Assembly (NCBI GenBank): GCA_910586735.1
Contig: CAJUJW010000040.1
Coordinates: 17,188 to 23,383 of the forward strand
DNA length: 6,196 nt
Reading direction: 5' to 3'
From: an uncultured Oscillibacter sp.
Lineage (GTDB): Bacteria > Bacillota > Clostridia > Oscillospirales > Oscillospiraceae
The notes under the pieces are model-generated. The model made no database searches, was not told the DNA's origin, and worked only from the letters and a program-made list of their open reading frames with translations. Below, one piece after another: positions 3,548 through 6,196 of the stretch (position 1 is its first letter; each line of letters begins with the position of its first letter). The position numbers and the translations under genes were made by a program.

Positions 3548-4964
3548 ACAGCCGGTCCCGGTTCACCGCCTCCGGCGGCGCGTCCAGCTGCCAGGGGTCG
3601 TTCATCAGGCCGTGTATGTACCGGATGGCGGAGGCGTAGTAAAAGCCGTCCACAATCCGCTCGTCGGTGACGAAGTTGCAGTCCACGTATTTGCGGAGGA
3701 CCACGCTGCCGTCCCGCCTGGTCTCATAGACCCGGCGCTTTTTCCCGAAGGCGCAGAACACCGGCACGTTGCCGAAGTCGTAGAGGTGGTGGTGAATGGG
3801 CGGGATGCCCAAGGAGGCCATGGAGGTGATGAACAGGGAGCCGTGGAAGGGGGAGAGTCTGGTCAGCCAGCGGGGCAGGAGGCCGAAGTAGTCCCCCGTC
3901 TGGAGCAGGGCCACCACGGCCCGGAGGAGGAGGCCGGGGATGAAATTGAGGGCCCCGGCCAGCTTGTCGAAGGAGGAGTCCAGGGGCGTGTTCTTGACCT
4001 CCTGAACCTTTTCGTCAAAGCGGCGGAACACCGCCTCCGCCGTGTCGGCGGGGTCGAAGGTCACTTTGATGACCGTGTCCGGGGAGGCGGTGGACATCTC
4101 CTTTTTGATGGTCATGTTGACCTCGATGACCCGGTCCCGGGTGAAAATCCGCTGACCGGCGATGAAGCGGTTCAGCCCCGGATACCGGGCGCAGGCCCGG
4201 ACGTAGGCCGCCAGGATGACGTGGAGGACGCCGAAGCCCTTCCAGCCCGCCTGACGCTTCTCGGCGATGTAGCGGTCCACCGCCGTCACCTCGATCTGGT
4301 CGGCGATGAAGTTCTGGGAGGTGTTCCGGGTCTTCATGAGGAAGGGGGACACGGCGAAGATGGGGGAGAGGGTCCGCAGCCTCCGTCCGTCGTTCCGGTC
4401 GCCGAAGCGGCGGATGAGGCCTCCCTCCTCCACGGGCCGCCGCCGCATGGCCAGGGACAGGCACAGCAGCGCCGCCATGCAGCACAGGACGGACAGCTCC
4501 GGCAGCCACTCATGGAGGGTCCAGCCGGACTTCTGCCGGTCCTCCACGAAGATATGGTAGAGCATGGGCAGGCCGAAGAGGGGCCAGAGAAACGCCTGGG
4601 TGGGCACAAAGCCCGTCACCGTGGCGGTGTACAGAGCGGCCACCAGGGCGTAGAGCAGGAGACAGAGGACCGTGTGCAGGACGGAGACGAAGTAGAAGGC
4701 TTTCACCGCGAAAAACACACAGCCCAGCCACACGGGAATGGCGGAGCGGTACAGCCGCTCCCGCCCGTCCAGGAAGAGAATCCAGACAAAGCACAGGTTG
4801 GCCCACAGGGGCAGCAGGACCTGGAAGAGGAAGACGGACGCGGGCAGCGCCGGCTCTCCCGCGGCCCAGGCGGCCCGGATCAGGCCGGAACAGGTCATCA
4901 GCAGCGCCGACAGAAACACCATGCCCCGGATGGAGGGCAGCCAGTAGACGGTCCTCTGTTTCAT
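3546..4964 (-). CDS. Membrane protein with C-terminal E2/CAT-like acyltransferase domain
   Basis: A 472-aa protein with two parts. Residues about 12-173 hold five or six hydrophobic helices (about 12-35, 43-66, 75-97, 98-118, 124-140 and 155-173). Residues about 200-460 resemble the catalytic domain of 2-oxoacid dehydrogenase E2 subunits (chloramphenicol acetyltransferase fold). Visible marks are MKTRNTSQNFIADQIEV, GVLHVILAAYVRACARYPGL, IEVNMTIKKE, the E2-like GSLFITSMASLGIP (375-388) and DERIVDG (434-440). The last corresponds to the E2 motif DHRxxDG, but the catalytic His is replaced by Glu435. There is no lipoyl or subunit-binding domain and no E1 or E3 gene nearby, so it is not a normal dehydrogenase subunit. 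It may be an acyltransferase with changed chemistry or a non-catalytic relative. The ATG at 4964 has GTGAGG 6 bases upstream, and a strong promoter lies before it. Confidence 0.75.
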   Translation of the reverse strand: MKQRTVYWLPSIRGMVFLSALLMTCSGLIRAAWAAGEPALPASVFLFQVLLPLWANLCFVWILFLDGRERLYRSAIPVWLGCVFFAVKAFYFVSVLHTVLCLLLYALVAALYTATVTGFVPTQAFLWPLFGLPMLYHIFVEDRQKSGWTLHEWLPELSVLCCMAALLCLSLAMRRRPVEEGGLIRRFGDRNDGRRLRTLSPIFAVSPFLMKTRNTSQNFIADQIEVTAVDRYIAEKRQAGWKGFGVLHVILAAYVRACARYPGLNRFIAGQRIFTRDRVIEVNMTIKKEMSTASPDTVIKVTFDPADTAEAVFRRFDEKVQEVKNTPLDSSFDKLAGALNFIPGLLLRAVVALLQTGDYFGLLPRWLTRLSPFHGSLFITSMASLGIPPIHHHLYDFGNVPVFCAFGKKRRVYETRRDGSVVLRKYVDCNFVTDERIVDGFYYASAIRYIHGLMNDPWQLDAPPEAVNRDRL

Positions 4965-5001
4965 AGAATTCCTCACTTCCTCTTTGGGGTTTCCAGGTTT
5001 T

Positions 5002-5029
5002 ATTATATGGTTTTTCCCGTAAAAGTCAA
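5002..5029 (-). promoter_or_regulatory. Strong sigma-A promoter for the membrane acyltransferase-like gene
   Basis: On the minus strand TTGACT (5024-5029) is followed after 16 bases by a perfect TATAAT (5002-5007). Transcription should start near 4995, giving a leader of about 30 bases before the ATG at 4964. This also supports the start at 4964 over the longer open frame reaching back to 5093, because that extension would lie upstream of the transcription start. Confidence 0.85.
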
Positions 5030-5154
5030 GTTTTCGGGGGAGGCGGGTTCCGTCTGGAGGGCGGCTTTTGAAGTTTATGGGCATTCTGCACAAAGGTCCT
5101 TCCTCATTTTTTGAAATATCGGAAAAAAATTTCGCCGGATTCTGGATTACGCCC

Positions 5155-5183
5155 TTGTTTATTTTTCCCGCAAATGTTACACT
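5155..5183 (+). promoter_or_regulatory. Sigma-A promoter for glutamate dehydrogenase
   Basis: TTGTTT (5155-5160) and TACACT (5178-5183) are separated by 17 bases. A TG at 5175-5176 forms an extended -10. The predicted start is near 5190, giving a leader of about 55 bases before the ATG. The AT-rich stretch upstream (5105-5135) may act as an UP-like element. Confidence 0.75.
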
Positions 5184-5193
5184 AAAGACAACA

Positions 5194-5205
5194 CCCCTTC
5201 GGGGG
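5194..5205 (+). other. UUCG-capped hairpin at the 5' end of the gdhA leader
   Basis: CCCC-TTCG-GGGG forms a short stable hairpin with a UUCG tetraloop, starting about 4 bases after the predicted transcription start. With no U tract after it, it is more likely a 5' mRNA stabiliser than an attenuator. No riboswitch-like structure is visible in the remaining leader. Confidence 0.5.
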
Positions 5206-5244
5206 ACTCGAGGACACCCTATGTTTTATAAGGAGGATGTTTAT

Positions 5245-6196
5245 ATGAACGCCTATCTTTCCAGTGTGATCGAGCATGTGAGAACCCGGCACGCCAACGA
5301 GCCGGAGTTTGTCCAGACGGTGGAGGAGGTTTTCTCCTCTCTGGAGCCCGTTATCGAGAAGCACCCTGAATATGAGAAGGCCGACCTGCTGACCCGCATG
5401 GTGGAGCCCGAGCGGATGTTCACCTTCCGGGTCTGCTGGATGGCGGACGACGGCACCTGGCACACCAACATCGGCTACCGCTGCCAGTTCAACGGGGCCA
5501 TCGGCCCCTACAAGGGCGGCCTGCGCTTCCAGAAGAACGTGTACCCCGGCATCATCAAGTTCCTGGGCTTTGAGCAGGTCTTCAAGAACAGCCTGACCGG
5601 CCTGCCCATCGGCGGCGGCAAGGGCGGCTCTGACTTCGACCCCGCCGGAAAGTCCGACGCGGAGATTATGCGCTTCTGCCAGAGCTTCATGCAGGCGCTG
5701 TACCGCTACATCGGGCCCGACGTGGACGTACCCGCCGGGGACATGGGCGTGGGCGCCAAGGAAATCGGCTATATGTACGGCGAGTACCGGCGGCTCAAGG
5801 GCGCCTTTGAAAACGGCGTCATGACCGGCAAGGGCTTCAGCTACGGCGGCTCCCTGATCCGGCCCGAGGCCACGGGCTTCGGCGCGGTGTACTATCTGGA
5901 GAACGTCCTGAAGCACGAGGGCGAGGAGCTGAAAGGCAAAACCATCGCCTGCGCGGGCTTCGGCAACGTGACCTGGGGCATCTGCAAAAAGGCCACCGAG
6001 CTGGGGGCCAAGGTGGTGACTCTGTCCGGCCCCGACGGGTATATCTACGATCCCGACGGCGTGGCCACGGAGGAGAAGATTGCCTACCTGCTGGAGATGC
6101 GGAACAGTGGCCGGAACCAGGTGAAGGACTACGCGGACAAATTCGGCGTGGAGTTCCACGCCGGGGAGAAGCCCTGGGGCGTGAAGGTGGATGTGG
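5245..6196 (+). CDS. gdhA: Glutamate dehydrogenase, 3' end cut off by window (317 residues seen)
   Basis: The enzyme catalyses reversible oxidative deamination of glutamate to 2-oxoglutarate and ammonia, linking amino acid and central metabolism in the cytoplasm. The visible 317 of about 450 residues include the substrate-binding domain with GAIGPYKGGLRF (Lys90), the catalytic LPIGGGKGGSDFDP (Lys126), PAGDMGVG (Asp166), and the start of the Rossmann domain at AGFGNV (237-242). The sequence strongly resembles Clostridium symbiosum GDH. Residues Phe239, Pro263 and Asp264 match that enzyme's Phe238, Pro262 and Asp263, positions linked to NAD specificity. I therefore infer an NAD-dependent enzyme (EC 1.4.1.2) rather than the NADP type. 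The start at 5245 has AAGGAGG (5230-5236) 8 bases upstream, and the frame stays open to the window end. It is divergent from the membrane acyltransferase gene. Confidence 0.97.
   Translation, partial: MNAYLSSVIEHVRTRHANEPEFVQTVEEVFSSLEPVIEKHPEYEKADLLTRMVEPERMFTFRVCWMADDGTWHTNIGYRCQFNGAIGPYKGGLRFQKNVYPGIIKFLGFEQVFKNSLTGLPIGGGKGGSDFDPAGKSDAEIMRFCQSFMQALYRYIGPDVDVPAGDMGVGAKEIGYMYGEYRRLKGAFENGVMTGKGFSYGGSLIRPEATGFGAVYYLENVLKHEGEELKGKTIACAGFGNVTWGICKKATELGAKVVTLSGPDGYIYDPDGVATEEKIAYLLEMRNSGRNQVKDYADKFGVEFHAGEKPWGVKVDV

Noticed and set aside
3435..5114. Long plus-strand open frame (559 codons)
   Set aside because: It is the antisense of the membrane/E2-like gene. Its protein is low-complexity (Gly, Glu, His, Val, Gln-rich), shows no family resemblance, and the real gene has a better promoter, RBS and domain content.
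5184..5244. Riboswitch or attenuator in the gdhA leader
   Set aside because: Only one small UUCG hairpin is present, with no U tract, no leader peptide and no competing stem that I can see.
5182..6159. Long minus-strand open frame opposite glutamate dehydrogenase
   Set aside because: The plus strand encodes an unmistakable GDH. The antisense frame is a by-product of GC-rich codon use and gives a compositionally biased protein rich in His, Val, Leu and Ala.

Overview
The window looks like chromosome of a GC-rich member of the Clostridia, most likely a gut Oscillospiraceae/Lachnospiraceae relative. Most genes have strong AGGAGG-type ribosome binding sites and sigma-A-like promoters, the glutamate dehydrogenase closely resembles the Clostridium symbiosum enzyme, and several genes (DUF5662, Gly-pentad HTH protein, small Cys-rich membrane protein) belong to families I associate with Firmicutes. 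This is judged by eye; no database was searched.

Layout. The left edge (1-107) is a scrap of clpX (35 codons, plus strand) joined head-on to the 3' part of a broken, minus-strand YciI-like gene. The two share about 21 bases at the junction, and the yciI frame is also broken at a G7 run, so this end may be an assembly chimera. A divergent regulatory region follows with three tandem 12-bp palindromes (306-343), then a TetR-family regulator (402-1040) that probably binds them. Convergent with tetR is a minus-strand pair: an unrecognised 147-aa protein (1223-1666) followed by a 58-aa Cys-rich membrane protein (1003-1179). A 160-bp MITE-like element with 26-bp terminal inverted repeats and flanking TA (1773-1932) sits between an extended -10 promoter and the DUF5662 gene (1959-2492). 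A bidirectional terminator (2503-2533) separates DUF5662 from a minus-strand HTH protein whose C-terminal half is a period-5 glycine repeat (2535-3338). Next is a minus-strand, 472-aa protein combining an N-terminal multi-pass membrane region with a C-terminal E2/CAT-like acyltransferase fold (3546-4964). The last gene is divergent: glutamate dehydrogenase (5245 onward), cut off by the window end, with NAD-type cofactor residues.

How the parts work together. The strongest functional link is TetR with its operator array, which covers both its own promoter and that of the YciI-like gene. The other genes look like independent transcription units (tetR, DUF5662, HTH-Gly-repeat, acyltransferase, gdhA), apart from the likely two-gene operon 1666-1003. 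I see no evidence for a dedicated multi-gene system. The most unusual items are the operator array, the MITE in a 5' leader, the Gly-pentad HTH protein, the membrane-anchored E2-like protein with Glu replacing the usual catalytic His, and the suspicious clpX/yciI junction.
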